Assembly (NCBI RefSeq): GCF_001723175.1
Contig: NC_064651.1
Span: forward strand, 2,108,001 to 2,172,000
DNA: 64,000 nucleotides
Direction of reading: 5' to 3'
From: Penicillium oxalicum
Taxonomy: Eukaryota; Ascomycota; Eurotiomycetes; Eurotiales; Aspergillaceae
Positions 20,044 to 32,279 of this stretch are shown here, one piece after another. The notes under the pieces were generated by a model. It was not told the origin of the DNA, ran no database searches, and worked only from the letters and a program-made list of their open reading frames with translations. How positions within the stretch are numbered: the first letter of the stretch is position 1; every line of letters starts with the position of its first letter. The translations under genes were made by a program, and so were the position numbers.

Positions 20044-23000
20044 GCGGGAGATTGTTTGCCTATCGTTCATTGCTCGGTGGAACTTTTTTTTTTTTTAAAA
20101 AAAAAGAAAAATCCTCGTAAAACGAAACATCTCCTCTCACTTTGGCTTGATGTTGCTTTTAGATGGAAATTGAAAATTGAACCTAGATTTGTCTATCGTG
20201 ACACGAGAACTCTTCGGTCAATCAGAGGAGTAAGAACGGCTTCGATGAAATTATGGTAGAGATCAGCCAGGGATCATTAAATGTGACTGCGGTGCTTCAC
20301 TATCTGGGCTCGGGTTGGATCATCCAGTCAATTGATAAATGACCTATTCATCTGGGCGATTTGGAAGAGGAAGAGATACGTTTTCGACTTGGAGTCACCC
20401 CTCCATTCAAGGCCCTGGGGGTCCGGACCAGGTATACTTTGCTTTGGACGTTGTGAAAGCAACAGGACTGATCGTGTGAGTACGCGCTTGAGGCAGGGTA
20501 ACATTATACCATTTGTTTGAGGTGAGTTGTGGAATTCTATCGGGGGTTTCAAGACCACGTTTTTGATCTGTTTTGATAAGTAGATGATGCAGAGAGCCAG
20601 ACCCTGTGAGCGCGATGCAGACCATGTACTACTCGAGAGCACGAGGCGGTCGATGCAAGGGGTGACTATCAACAGCCCTATGGAGATTGACTGACGCCAC
20701 CCGTTGCTTTGCCGAGCTCAAATGGCTGTTGCCTTGCATTCACGTAGTACGGAGATTGGAATCCACTGCAACGGGCAAGATACTGCTCAAAAGAGCTCTC
20801 CATAATAGACATGGACGTAGATAGTCTGAGGTCTTGAACCCCTGATGAATTTAATGCTCTCTCCAGTCGAATCAACATCTTTGTGTGAAAATGCGGAATA
20901 CCGATGACTCAGGTACGATTCCTTCATGGCTGTCGAGAAACTACAAGGACCCACAGAGACGTATCCAGAGATCTTAGAGACTGTGTCACAATTTTTGTTC
21001 TGATCTGAACGGATTGAATCCAATCCCTTGCAGGGCAGCCGGAGTAGCTGTGAAGTTGCTCATTGAGGAACAGGCGGTATCTTCACGAAGACAGGAAAAA
21101 CGACCGATCCTAACCTGTTCCTCTCGGCTGGCGGTGGAGATTTTATGGGGCTCCTTGCGCTCCATGTCAAGGTTGAATGATTCGGCACTCGCATTCCAGC
21201 ACGGACAGACCCATCGAGATAAAACACGACCACACCTGGTCCCTTTTACTCCAAGGGGGATTCAACCCCATCGTTCCTTTACGGGGTTGAGTGAACATGG
21301 GGAAGACCCGGCACCCATTTGAGCAGTGACCGTTGCGCAATCAGTCCTGTTCAGATTGATCAACCCGGCCGAAGTTCCCCCGTCAACACTTGGGGCTGCG
21401 AGCCGGTCGAATCACCATAGGTGATCATCAGCACTAAAAGCAGTCAGCCTGGAGCGGCTCGCGTGCCCTCTTGCCGAGGGACGTGTCTGGGGGATGCTCT
21501 CGGACCCCTCCGTGTCCACCCGACCAAAAGAAAGAAAGAAAAAAAAGGATGAGAAAAAAACGTTCCAGAGGGCTGGTGGACTAGCCACGTCCAGAAAATT
21601 CTTTACTAACCGCGCCATCTATTGTCATGGAACAGATCCGTGGTCAGAAGTGGCTGGGGGAACAATGGTTCAAGCCAAGTAATTTGTTGTGATCGTTGCG
21701 GTGGGCAACTTGTGACGTCTCTGTTCTGTTCAGCCTTCAATCCTTGGGACCCTCACCTTCGATGCAGGGCGGCAAGATCCCAATGGTTGCGAGTCCGATG
21801 TTCCGAGACTCCAGCCTGGTAATTCATTGGGCGGTAGTAAGCGAGGCGCACATCTCCACTTGCGAAACTTGGCCGAATCGCCGGAAGCGGGAAGTTTGCG
21901 CCACCGGGTCAGCCCGAAACAAAAAGTGAATCTGTTGTGTCCTCAGATTCTTGTCTCACATGTCTGGGTCATGCGTATTTGGATGGATGATAGAGGTCCA
22001 GGGTGTATGTCCGATGCCCGTTGTACCGTAGGTGTGAGAATCTCGACCGGCTGGACGGAGTGAGGAGAGGAAAGAAGTCGGAGGCTGAAAGGGGAGGAGA
22101 TGACGTCGGCGTCGGGAGGCGTGGAGATCCGCCCGTGCTTGGTGGAGTGGCGTAATTAAGATACAGATGGAAACGTGATGCGGAGCTCATACAATACAAT
22201 ACCGTCATCGGTGATGTATCCACGCGAAGCCGCTTTTTCAGCCTATACTGAGACGAACAATGCTCGGTGCAGCAAGGATCGCCATTGAATGAAGAGAATA
22301 AAATACACCGACATCACTGAAAGAAAAAAAAAGTCCTCGGTACAGCCCACGTTCCTGCCCGATCAGGTGATGCCCCAATAAGGTGGACTCCCCGGGCATC
22401 CTACAGTCGTAGACGACCGCTGGACATGTATATGCATGTAATGATGCTACAGTCCAGTTGAAGGGTGTCAGTCGGTGGTGCATCCGCTTTCCATTCTTGA
22501 AGCCTTTTTTGGAATGCACCACCAGACAGGCAGGCATTCTCACTCGTAGACTTTGCGTATACATATCTTTTTCCATTTTTCCATAGATGTGAAAGGTAGA
22601 GAGATGAATACCCCTTGTCCATGCACGGTGAATCCTCTCGAGTTCGGTTTCAAGAGGACTTTTCCGATGTTCCAGTCAACCGTGCGGCCGGTTGGAGGGT
22701 CCGGTTCCACGGAATCCACCCGTCTCAGGGAGTCCTGCCTTCTCGCTGGGTCACTAAGCCGCTTTGGCACCGCACGGCTTGGCGGTGCAGCAGGTCTGTA
22801 GCAGATCGGTCAACCCGTATTTTCGATTGGAAGACCCAGCCCTGACCGTGAAAAAGTTTTCAGAATACGGTTGGCAGTTGGCAGTCGGGAGTTGGTAGTT
22901 GAGGGAAGATGTATTTAGAGCTCAGAGTACCCACGTCAATGCAGCCTCGAAAGGAGGTTTTTCTTTTTGTCGAACTTCACAAACTCCCTCTGTCCCCCCT

Positions 23001-23558
23001 CCTGGTTGGATCCTCACCACTCTGAAGGGTCCTTTCGCCTCTCTGACCTGACCTGCAGACAAGCCTCCATCTTGCCTGACCCAGGTCTACTTGTGTCCTC
23101 GAAGACCACTTCATCTGATCCTTGACCCGAAATCACCACCCAGGTCTTGAACAAGTCACTGTCAATCCATTCTAGGGTCCGAATATCAAGACAGTCTTGA
23201 ATCGCGCTGTGAAGTAGCTCGTGCCGCATCACTTGTATACTTCTCCCACGTCTCGATATAATCTGTGATTTGTACACCCGTGCGACATTGATATCTCCAT
23301 CCCCCCACTTGCGGTCCTAACCTGCTCAAAAAAAAAAAACTTCATTGAGCTCCTCCGGTTGCGAATTTTGACTTCCATCGCGGCACCCTTGTCTTGGTTC
23401 TATCTCTTTGGTCCCCTTCACACGCTTGAAATAAGGACATTCCCACGCAACTTTCGGTTGTAGCGAACCATTTCGACTCCCAAAGCAACAAACCCTCCTG
23501 GAATTAAGCCCGGTCTCTCAATTCGAACCTCCAAAGCGCCTTTGACGGATCTGCCATC
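20044..23558. other. Large intergenic region, cyanide hydratase / MFS transporter
   Basis: This is 3.5 kb without a supportable gene on either strand. It holds the T13A9 block, an imperfect TTGGCAGTTGGCAGT-type short repeat around 22868-22910, and pyrimidine-rich sequence with an A12 run before the next gene (about 23330). The short frames present are unrelated to known families and lack splice-linked partners. Confidence 0.5.
20084..20105. repeat. T13A9 dyad downstream of cyanide hydratase
   Basis: Thirteen T followed directly by nine A, 41 bp after the stop codon. It could sit in the 3' UTR and form an A-U hairpin, or help exclude nucleosomes. It is like the block in intron 2, which may reflect slippage rather than function. 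Confidence 0.7.
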
Positions 23559-25710
23559 ATGGGTCTCGCCAACTTCAACCCATTCAAGCGAGAACGCCAG
23601 AACTTCCCCGGCGTGGTCGTCCCGCTGGCCTCAACCTCCGCTTCTCACGCCTCTACAGACTCTATTGAGAAAGATGACAAAGCCTCAGACCATGCCCCCT
23701 CATCCAGCAGCTCCCGTGGACCGGAGAAAGCCTCCACTTCCTTGACGCTGGAAGCCCTGCGTGCCGAGGTTGAAGCTGATATTGCCTCCTCGGGCACTGA
23801 TACCTCCTATGACCGTATGTATTATGCTCTTGTCTTTCCAGATGAAAGAGATCTTTTTTTTTTCGAAAAAATAAAGAAAGGTCTTGTCGGGGAGTCTGCC
23901 GGAACGAAATAGATGTATATCAATGGCTAACCCAACACTCAAATCATAGGAAAAACCAAGGTCGTGAACCGAGCCCTTCAAGACATTGGAATGGGTCGGT
24001 ATCAATGGGAGCTCTTTGCCTTGTGTGGCTGTGGATGGATGGCGGACAAGTAAGTTGACCGCAGAGCCGAGGGCTCATCCCACGATACTGTCAAATTTTT
24101 GGCTAATACGATTTCTTTTCCATCACGTTCAGTCTTTGGCTTCAGGTATGCTATTGACCAGAAAGATTCTGGTCCTCTTTCCCGGTTGCATGTTGAGGGC
24201 TAATTTTTCTCCTCTCAGGGAATCGCGCTCACTTTGACTCCTCTTTCATATGAGTTTGGAATCTCTGAAACCCATGTCCGTTTCACGACTTGCGCCCTCT
24301 TTTTGGGTCTTTGCCTCGGTGCTTCCTTCTGGGGTGTCGCCTCGGACATTGTGGGCCGTCGACTGGCATTCAACATGACTTTGTTCCTTGCTGGTTCTTT
24401 CGGTCTTGCCGCTGGCGGCGGTTCGACCTGGATCGGGTATGTCAATGCTGGATGAGTTCCACGGTTGTGACCCTCGCTAATGGACCCTTCCGCAGTGTCT
24501 GTGCTCTGTACTCGTGTCTCGGTCTCGGTGTCGGTGGAAATCTGCCCGTCGATGGAACTCTGTTCCTGGAATTCCTGCCCAATGCGTCCGGCAACATGCT
24601 GACCTTGTTAAGTGTCTGGTGGCCCGTGGGTCAGCTCATCTCCAGTCTGTTGGCCTGGGCCTTTATTCCGTCCTTCAGCTGCGCTAGCCCGGTGGGCTGC
24701 ACCAAGTCTCAGAATTGGGGATGGCGGTACCTCATCTTGACGCTGGGAGCCATCACTTTCTGCATGTTCATTGCCCGATTCTTCTTCTTCCACCTTTACG
24801 AGTCACCCAAGTACCTCTTGTCTCGCGGCCGGCAGGAAGAAGCCGTTGCCTCGGTGCATGGCATCGCCTACAAGAACAAGACGCACACCTGGCTGACCAA
24901 TGAGATCCTGAATGAAATCGGCGGGTATGCCGAGTCCGAAGAGACCGAGAAACTCGCCGTGGGTGAAATCGTTCGCCGATTCTTCTCCAAGTTCTCTCTG
25001 AACCGTATCCGTGCCATCTTCGTCAACAAGCGTCTTGGCGTCGAAACCATCCTCCTCTGGTTCATCTGGGCCTCTATCGGTATGGGCTATCCTCTCTTCA
25101 ATGCCTTCCTGCCTCAATACCTCGCCAGATCCGGCGGCCACGACAATTCCACCTACACCACCTACAGAAACTACGCCATCACCTCCATCGTCGGTGTCCC
25201 CGGCAGCTTTGTCGCATGCTACACCGTCGAGAAATTCGGCCGAAAGCCGACCATGGCCTTTGCCACCCTGGTCACTGGTGTCCTCCTATTCTGTTTCACA
25301 ATCTCTCCCGATTCCAACGTTCAATTGGCAATTGTAAGTTCTACTCTTCACTCGTCTGCTCTTCCTCTTCCCCCAAACCAACATCGCCTCTTTTTTTTTT
25401 CTTTTTTTCGAACATCAACTAACTTCTTTTTTTTTTCCAGAGCTGTCTCGAGGCCCTCTTCCAGAATGCTTTCTATGGTGTGCTCTACGCTTACACTCCC
25501 GAGGTGTACAGTGGCCCGGTTCGCGGCACCGCAACGGGTATCTGCAGCTGTCTGAACCGCATCGCCGGACTTTGCGCGCCCCTTGTGGCGGTGTATGCCT
25601 CGGGAAGTAACGCAGACGCCCCCATCTATGCTTCGGGTGGTCTGATTCTTGCCGCGGCTGTGGCTATGATCTGTTTGCCGATCGAGACTCGTGGACGAGC
25701 TATCATGTAA
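23559..25710 (+). CDS. MFS transporter, sugar-transporter/SV2-like type, six exons
   Basis: Join 23559-23814, 23950-24049, 24133-24145, 24219-24436, 24496-25333, 25441-25710 gives 564 residues. The cytosolic N-terminal tail (about 85 residues, Ser-rich) is followed by about 12 membrane segments. Visible marks are CGCGWMADN in the first helix, the MFS loop GVASDIVGRRLAFN, GLGVGGNLPVDGTLFLEFLP in helices 4-5, the long central loop (ESPKYLLSRGRQEEA), and the second-half signature VEKFGRKPTM with PEVYSGPVRGTATG near the end. This is a plasma-membrane proton-linked transporter by family; the substrate is unknown. Exon 3 has only 13 nt, coding the end of N and LWLQ, yet joins two conserved flanks exactly. 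Intron 1 (135 bp) has a T10-CG-A6 hairpin-like run. The ending RGRAIM is usual for this fungal group. Confidence 0.9.
24133..24145 (+). other. 13-nt micro-exon of the MFS gene
   Basis: The exon TCTTTGGCTTCAG lies between GTTCAG and GTATGC splice signals. It turns MADN into MADNLWLQ and joins to GIALTLTPLSYEF in frame. Skipping it shifts frame by one base, so it is essential for the product. Confidence 0.8.
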
Positions 25711-25983
25711 AAATAGTTCTTCTTATATAGTGCCGTGAATTGCATTGTATTTTTTCATGTGTCAAGTTTTACAATGTTGATAAAGTGTACGTCGAATGTG
25801 ACGGGTACTGCAACCTCTCTAAGGGTACATCAGATACGAGTATTGGGGGTTTTTGATTGACCACTCTTGAGAGGGCCGTCATTGGAAAAAACGGCCAGAT
25901 CAGTTCTACTTTGGACCTCATATCTAAGATGCACTGCGGTCGTATGTCTTGGAGGAGGGCAAAAAGACATTATCACATAGTCA

Positions 25984-27565
25984 CTAATAGATAGCCCAGG
26001 GACGACGCCATCCAACCTCCAGCACTTTGACAGCTGTGCAACACACCAGTCCCATGGCGTAACAGACGGTCGTGAAAGCAATCAAGCCCCAATACGCCCC
26101 ATTAGTGCGAGCCTGGATCTCACCAGCAATCGGGATGCCGGTCAAGGTACTGACGGTAAATCGTCGTGTCAGAAGGACTCATGGCAATGGGTATGGTTTA
26201 CACGGAAACACAAAACAAAGTGACTTACCCGAAACTCACAATAGTGTATGCGGTGGCGTAGTACCGTCCGTAATTCTCGGTTTTGCACAATTGCCCAACA
26301 CAGACGGGTGTCAAGCTGATGTTGCTTCCGCTGGAGAAGCCAAACAAGAGCGCATAGATGACGATCAGTGCGAGGCTGTCCCCCGCGGGAAGCCAGAGAC
26401 ACGCGTTGGTCAGGAGACACAGCGCCACTGTGGCAATCAAGGTGTTGAAACGACCCAGGAAATCGGCAAAGAATCCCGGCAGCCAACGACCGAAAAAGGA
26501 GCCGACGTTGAGAATGGCCAGAATCTGATACGAGAACTCGGAGGAGAAGCCGTGATCCAAGGCGTACGAGGTGATGTAGCTGATGGGAACGAAGAGGCCC
26601 CATTCGATGAAGAACACACTGGCGGTGGTCAGGGCGAATCGCACATCGCGGAAGATGAGGAAGTCAGGCATAATGTTCTCCTTGGAAAAGGGCTTCTTGG
26701 GTAAGCGTGACCGGATCAGGAGATTTGCAAGTCCAAAGGCGATCAAACACATCAAGGCCACTACTCGGGTGGCCCACCCCCATCCGATCTTGGGGAACAG
26801 AGCTTGTAACACGAGCGGGAAGACGATCCCTCCCACTGACCCACCCGTTGCGGCGATACCCGTGGCCATGCCTCGTCGCACATAAAAGTAGTGGCCTATC
26901 GCGGAGATGGCGGGAGTGAAGATGAGGGAGGCACCGACTCCGCCCAGAACACCAATGACCAGCATAAAATGCCAATAGGCGGTGCAGAATCCCAGCAGAA
27001 TGATCATGGCCATCTCAAGGACGGACCCGATGAAGACGAGCATCCGCGGACCCTGAGCGTCGAAAATTGGTCCAACCTGAACTCCACATGCAAAGACCAG
27101 AAACGCGTAGACACCAAAGATCCATCCGATGCTGCCTGAGCTGTACTCTTGCAGCTGGTGAGTCTGGATGTATGCTTGGAAAGTGCCGATGGTGTTGACC
27201 AGGCCCAGTGAGCCAAAGAGACCACAAAAGCTGCCAATCACCACCGACCATGCTTGCAGACCTCCTTCTGGGTACGTGTTGCCTTCGGCGTCGGTGGTCA
27301 TTCGACTCAAAGGGTCTCTTTGGACGGACCGATGAGACGGGGCTACTGTTGAAGGTTGGTGATACAGATCACCTCCCTCGGGTTCAGTGCCTGGCTCATT
27401 GCTCGACGCATGTTTTTCAGGATAGGTTTCTTGTGGACTGACATCAGCTGTTGTCGTTGGACCCTTTTCACCGCGATCGGCATTTCCACTCTGAAGTTTG
27501 GGCGACGTTACAATGACGCCGTCGTCTTCATGGCCATGTTCACGAGCAGACCCATCTTGAGACAT
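25984..27565 (-). CDS. MFS monocarboxylate transporter-like protein
   Basis: Complement of join 25984-26149 and 26229-27565 gives 500 residues. A polar N-terminal tail of about 105 residues leads into YPEGGLQAWSVVIGSF, the start of the monocarboxylate-porter (Mch/MCT) fold. About twelve hydrophobic segments follow, with QVGPIFDAQGPR in loop 2-3, VRRGMATGIAATGGSVGGI in helix 5 and FADFLGRFNTLI in the second half. The last exon, after a 79-bp intron splitting a Gly codon, codes TLTGIPIAGEIQARTNGAYW and ends RRPWAIY. Fungal members are membrane proteins, often without proven monocarboxylate transport, so the substrate is open. It converges with the sugar-type transporter, 273 bp apart, with no sign that the two share a pathway. 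Confidence 0.9.
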
Positions 27566-29727
27566 CCTCCACGATGATTCTGCAACTGTGATCTGACGGG
27601 GATGGTCTCTCTTTCCTCGTCACACGGCGTTGTTGGAAAAAGCCTGAAGTGAGATAAAATTTTTTCTTATACAAGTGCGGGGACCGTGGCAGCGCCATTA
27701 GCCCAGAAAAGGGCAGCGATGGGTATGATTCAAACTTTCTGGGTGAAAAGGCTCAGCTCCAACGTGCGGAATATCTCCTATTGGCTTGGCCTCGTGGCGA
27801 CCGGCCAGCTTCTCTCACGATTACCCTCTTTGGGGCCCCGAAAGACTCGGGGTCTGCCGCGTGATTGGCAGGAGTGAACGGGCAGGCGGGTGAGTCCCTC
27901 CACTTTCCGCCCATGTGGAACTGTCCGACGGTGGAGTTCTCATGTGTCAGCCAGCTCGGTTGGGCACGTTTGCACAGAGAGGGTTCGTTGGATCATCCAA
28001 GCATTCGCATATTGATGATCTGATAGATCATGTTCATGCATCGAGACTTGTAACTGGACTCTCGTTAGACTGTCCAGCACCCGATCGTTCGTCCAGTCGG
28101 GAAAGTATCGAAACCCCGAGACCGCTCGTTTGCCGACGGACCAAAACGTGGGAACTTTTACCGCATTGGATCAGATTAGATCATCACAATGAATTGTCTT
28201 TTCATGGGGTTGAGAGAGCTGCAGGAAGGGAGACGTTTCTTTGACCAGATTTTGTGTCTTTGTGATCCGACTTTGGTGCTGTGAAAGGGTAACGAAGAAA
28301 GATAGCATTTTGTGACATCAACGCAGGCCTCGACTTGTCGAACGCATCAAATGCTTTTCGAGCCCGCTTCGCTGATCCTCTAGCTCGTGCAGTCATCCAT
28401 AACTCGTCTCGGCGAGCCACATCGATGACACAAGCTGCAGGTGCAGGGCAGTCAAAATGTCCATCTGCCTCCTGGTCATGACGGGGTTGAAGTTGGCAGA
28501 CGAGCGGACCTTCCCAATGTCTCGGTGGGCGGTGTGAAGTGTGACGCAGGTGACTTGGTTCCGCGAAACGGACACAAGACATGGTCGGAGATGGTGATGG
28601 TCCAACGACTGGACGAAAACATGAGATGAGACAACGGACCTGGATCGATCACGTGGAATGGAAGGTACTGCAATCGGAGTGCTGCTGATGAAGGCATCGC
28701 GTAAATCTTCTGTTTTCTTTCACTCTTAGCTGCTCATCGGCACGGTCGGACAAGCAACAAATTGGGATCGAAATCGCCAGCGATCGACATCGAAATACTC
28801 CCCCAATGACTTGACGGGATTTCACCTCCGGGGTATGTGTCCCTTGTTTGTGTTTTGTTTTCAGGGGAGTTTTGCGAGATTGCTAGATGCGGTTTCCAAT
28901 GATCCAGCCGAAGCAGGTCAGAGAAAGGGTGATAATAACGCCTAAAATTCATGCATTGAACGCATAAGTAGAAAGGTGAAGTGGTCACCTCCCTTCTCTT
29001 CATGCTTTCATCTGTCTTCTTTCTTCTCTTCTTCATCGTCAGATCAGGCCATAGAAAGGGTATCGGCTCCACAATCTCCATGAGACTGCTGAGCATCGAA
29101 TCGCTGCCAGTGTTATCGTCCGTGCAACGTCCCAACCCTGAACCTGGACCGGAAGAGGCCAAGACAGGCTCGAGCCCAGAAAGACCCGACGGGGACACGG
29201 GGACGCGGCACAAGTCAAAGCTTAGCATTTCTTAGCCTCTCCAGATTGGATTTCAACCTATCATGATGCCTTCAGATCACTCGAGAGCACGAATGGCCTT
29301 TTTCCAACCCGCAGGCAGTAGGAGGCTCCCCAGTAGACGGGTCTGCGTGGTTCCAATCTGTTGATTGACTCAGGGTCTTCCGTGCCCCAGTGATGCTGCT
29401 ACTGGTAGCCTACTGACCATGGATTAGTCCTGTGATAATATGATACTCCAGTATGTGCGGAGGTGGCATGGCGCTTTGTCTACAACGGCGGCACCTGACT
29501 TTCTAAAACTAAGAGCATCATTTCATGGTCCAAAACTCTGGTGACTCAGTCGCGGACGAAGCGCCATACTACCACTGGCCCGACGTCATGAGGCAATTGA
29601 CACATTAACTTCGCACGGACATCTCTTCGGAGATAACGAAAGCAGGTCCTGAACGAAGCAAATGAAAAAGAGGGGTAAAAAGCGAAGAAAACAAAAAAAA
29701 ATATTAACCGAGCCATCGCGTGAGACG

Positions 29728-29762
29728 CGAGCCGTGGGAGCCGAGGGAGCCGTGAGAGCCGT
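29728..29762. repeat. 9-bp tandem repeat, about four units
   Basis: CGAGCCGTGG, GAGCCGAGG, GAGCCGTGA and GAGCCGTA follow each other with small changes. It is a short minisatellite in a gene-free region with no assigned role. Confidence 0.7.
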
Positions 29763-30475
29763 AAACCCAGAAACGGCTTCTGCCTTATCTCGAAGCGAAG
29801 GGTGAGGTGGGGATGGGAGAAATCGAGACGGAAGTCCGACGCTCATCCGGTCGACGGCCCAAGGACCGATCCTTTGCAATTGTGGCCGATGGAAGCAGCC
29901 ATCATGGAATGGAAGAGTCCGACTGGATTCTAAACTTCACAATTGATGTCCAAACAGGAGGCCGATCTGTGACAACATAGTTGAGGCCATGAAATCTGCA
30001 AGCGCCGATCGCGAGAGCAGGTGACCTCTCAACCCCCAAGCACTCGACAAAAGCATTGCTTCGAGACACGGTGTGCATGGTAGACACGACGGCCGAGCTA
30101 CTCTGACCAAGCTGAGGGAATTTTGCACTTCCCCTCCCTCTGTGCCATCCAACCGGTCTGCTGATCATCATGGATCGTTGCTCAATTCAGGTGGGCAAAG
30201 AGAGCTCTCCCCGCCAAGACGAATTAGGGAGCTGATGGCGTCGAAGAAGCAAACGCCCGGTGGAGTCCAAGTGGACCAACCGGTCCAACGGCAGGCCTGC
30301 AAAGACTGAACACCCGGCAGGATTTCCATTTTTTGGTGGGATTTCATCAGGCAGAACAGATGCAAAATGCAGAGGAGGGACGGATTTCCAAGTGGGCCTG
30401 TCCATGATGACATTCGGTTGCATTGATGCACTCTCATCCGTGATGCTTAGCCCCTCGGTCTCTTGATCCTGCCAC

Positions 30476-30482
30476 TTTAAAA
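30476..30482 (+). promoter_or_regulatory. TATA-like element of the carboxypeptidase gene
   Basis: TTTAAAA lies 132 bp upstream of the ATG and is followed by a pyrimidine-rich stretch, a fitting place for a core promoter. It is not a perfect TATA consensus. Confidence 0.4.
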
Positions 30483-30613
30483 GGCATCCTCACGCCTACT
30501 GCTCATTGTTGTTGCAAAGCTCCTAGACTCTTTGTCTACACAGGTTCTGTGCTTGATCTTCCCTTCTCGCGGGCACTTGGGTTTCTTCGGGCCCATCCGA
30601 CTGCTAGCTCAGG

Positions 30614-32279
30614 ATGTTCTTCAAGTCAATTCTGACATCGGCGCTGGCGCTCTCTCTGGGCGCCGAGACCGTCGCGGCGTCTAAGCACGGACGCTTTGCG
30701 CAGCTCGCTCGTGATCCCTTGGAGAGAGCCCAGCGGGCTTATGATGCGGGACATGTGAAGCCAGTGCGTTCTCACAATGGATTCCGCTTCTTGAATGATC
30801 AAACCAAGCGTAAGTGTGCTTAGTCCGATGCTTCGATGCTTCTTTCCCCTCTGACAATTCTGGTGTTTTTTTTCTCTTTTCTTTCTAGATCACCTGGTCA
30901 GCCATCTCCCGGATGTACCTTATGATATTGGGGAGATGTACTCGGGGCTGATGCCCATCGATAAGAACAATGACTCGCGGGCTCTGTTCTACATCTTCCA
31001 ACCCACCATTGGCAAGCCCGTGGACGAAGTCACGATCTGGTTGAACGGAGGCCCTGGCTGCAGTTCCATGGAGGGCTTCTTCCAAGAGAACGGCCGTTTC
31101 ACTTGGCTACCCGGCACCTACGCGCCTGTGGAGAACCAATACTCATGGGTCAATCTGACCAATATGTTGTGGGTGGATCAGCCTGTGGGAACGGGCTATT
31201 CCATCGGTACGCCCACGGCGACCTCTCAGGAGGAAACGGCCGCAGAGTTTGTCAAGTTCTTCAAGAACTTCCAGGAACTCTATGGCGTCAAGAGTTTCAA
31301 GGTCTACGTGACGGGCGAGAGCTATGCAGGCCGCTACGTTCCGTACATCTCGGCGGCATTGCTGGATGCTAACATTACTCTCGGGGGTGCCCTCGCCTAT
31401 GACCCATGTATTGGTCAATTCGATTACGTCCAGGAGGAGATCCCCGCCGTTCCTTTCGTCAAGGAGAACGCCAACCTGTTCAACTTCAACGAGACGTTCA
31501 TGGCGGAGCTGGAGCGCCTTCACAAGAAGTGCGGATACGAGGAGTTCATTGACACCTACCTCAAGTTCCCACCCCCCAAGCAACAACCCCCTCTCTTCTT
31601 CGACTACAACACTATGGCCGAGTGTGACGTCTTCGACATGATCTACAACGAAGTCCTCAATATCAACCCATGCTGGGACCTCTACGAAGTCAACCAGATG
31701 TGCCCCCTGAATTGGGACGTCCTCGCCTTCCCAACCTCCCTCGTCTACCTGCCCGAGGGTGCGTCGGTCTACTTTGACCGCAAGGACGTCAAGCGCGCTC
31801 TGCACGCGCCCATGAACGTGACCTGGGCCGAATGTTCCACTCAGCCCGTCTTCGTGGGCGGATCCGCCGGTCCCGAACAAGAGGGCGACATCGCTGCCAA
31901 CCCGATCGAGCATGTCCTCCCCAAAGTCATCGAGGCCACCAACCGTGTCTTGATCGGCAATGGTGACTATGACTTTGTCATCATCACCAACGGCACGCTC
32001 ATGAGTATCCAGAACATGACCTGGAACGGCCACCTTGGATTCCAAAAGGAGCCTTCCACCCCAATCGACATCAAGCTACCCGATCTGCAGTGGAAGGAGG
32101 TTTACGCCCAGAACGGCATTAACGAGACTCAGGGCCAGGGTATCATGGGTGTGCAGCATTACGAGCGCGGTCTGATGTGGGTCCAGACCTATCAATCCGG
32201 ACACATGCAGCCGCAGTATCAACCTCGTTCGTCCTACCGTCACCTCGAGTGGTTGTTGGGACACACCGACAAGATCTAA
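30614..32279 (+). CDS. Secreted serine carboxypeptidase, family S10
   Basis: Join 30614-30809 and 30889-32279 (79-bp intron) gives 528 residues. A signal peptide ([20 protein letters not shown], cut near residue 20-22) precedes a propeptide-like stretch to about residue 65. The S10 marks are present: LNGGPGCSS (oxyanion region), the nucleophile Ser210 in [11 protein letters not shown], the catalytic Asp in GNGDYDF (residues 425-427), and His504 in [11 protein letters not shown]-glycosylation sequons (NLT, NIT, NET, NMT, NGT) are frequent, as expected for a secreted or vacuolar enzyme. It removes C-terminal residues from peptides at acid pH. It resembles the Aspergillus carboxypeptidase S1/PepF group; the symbol is not certain and is left out. 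Confidence 0.94.

Larger units (their letters stand above)
27566..30613. other. Large intergenic region, divergent, MFS / carboxypeptidase
   Basis: This is 3 kb with no supportable gene. The longest ATG frame (28734-29228, minus, 164 codons) shows no family. The stretch holds a short dyad ATGATC-TGATA-GATCAT at 28015-28031 and four 9-bp GAGCCGTG-like tandem units at 29728-29762. The right end carries the carboxypeptidase promoter with TTTAAAA. Confidence 0.5.

Noticed and set aside
18637..27565. A cyanide hydratase-transporter gene cluster
   Set aside because: The genes are 1-3.5 kb apart, on mixed strands, without shared promoter words or a backbone enzyme; there is no evidence for a pathway cluster.
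27721..27750. Possible tRNA T-arm like GGTATGATTCAAAC
   Set aside because: No matching acceptor stem, D-arm or anticodon arm could be drawn around it.
28734..29228. 164-codon minus frame with an ATG
   Set aside because: No family, no splice-linked exons, ordinary composition for non-coding DNA; kept out for lack of support.
31143..32045. 300-codon minus frame over the carboxypeptidase
   Set aside because: It is antisense to the S10 catalytic region, with no family.
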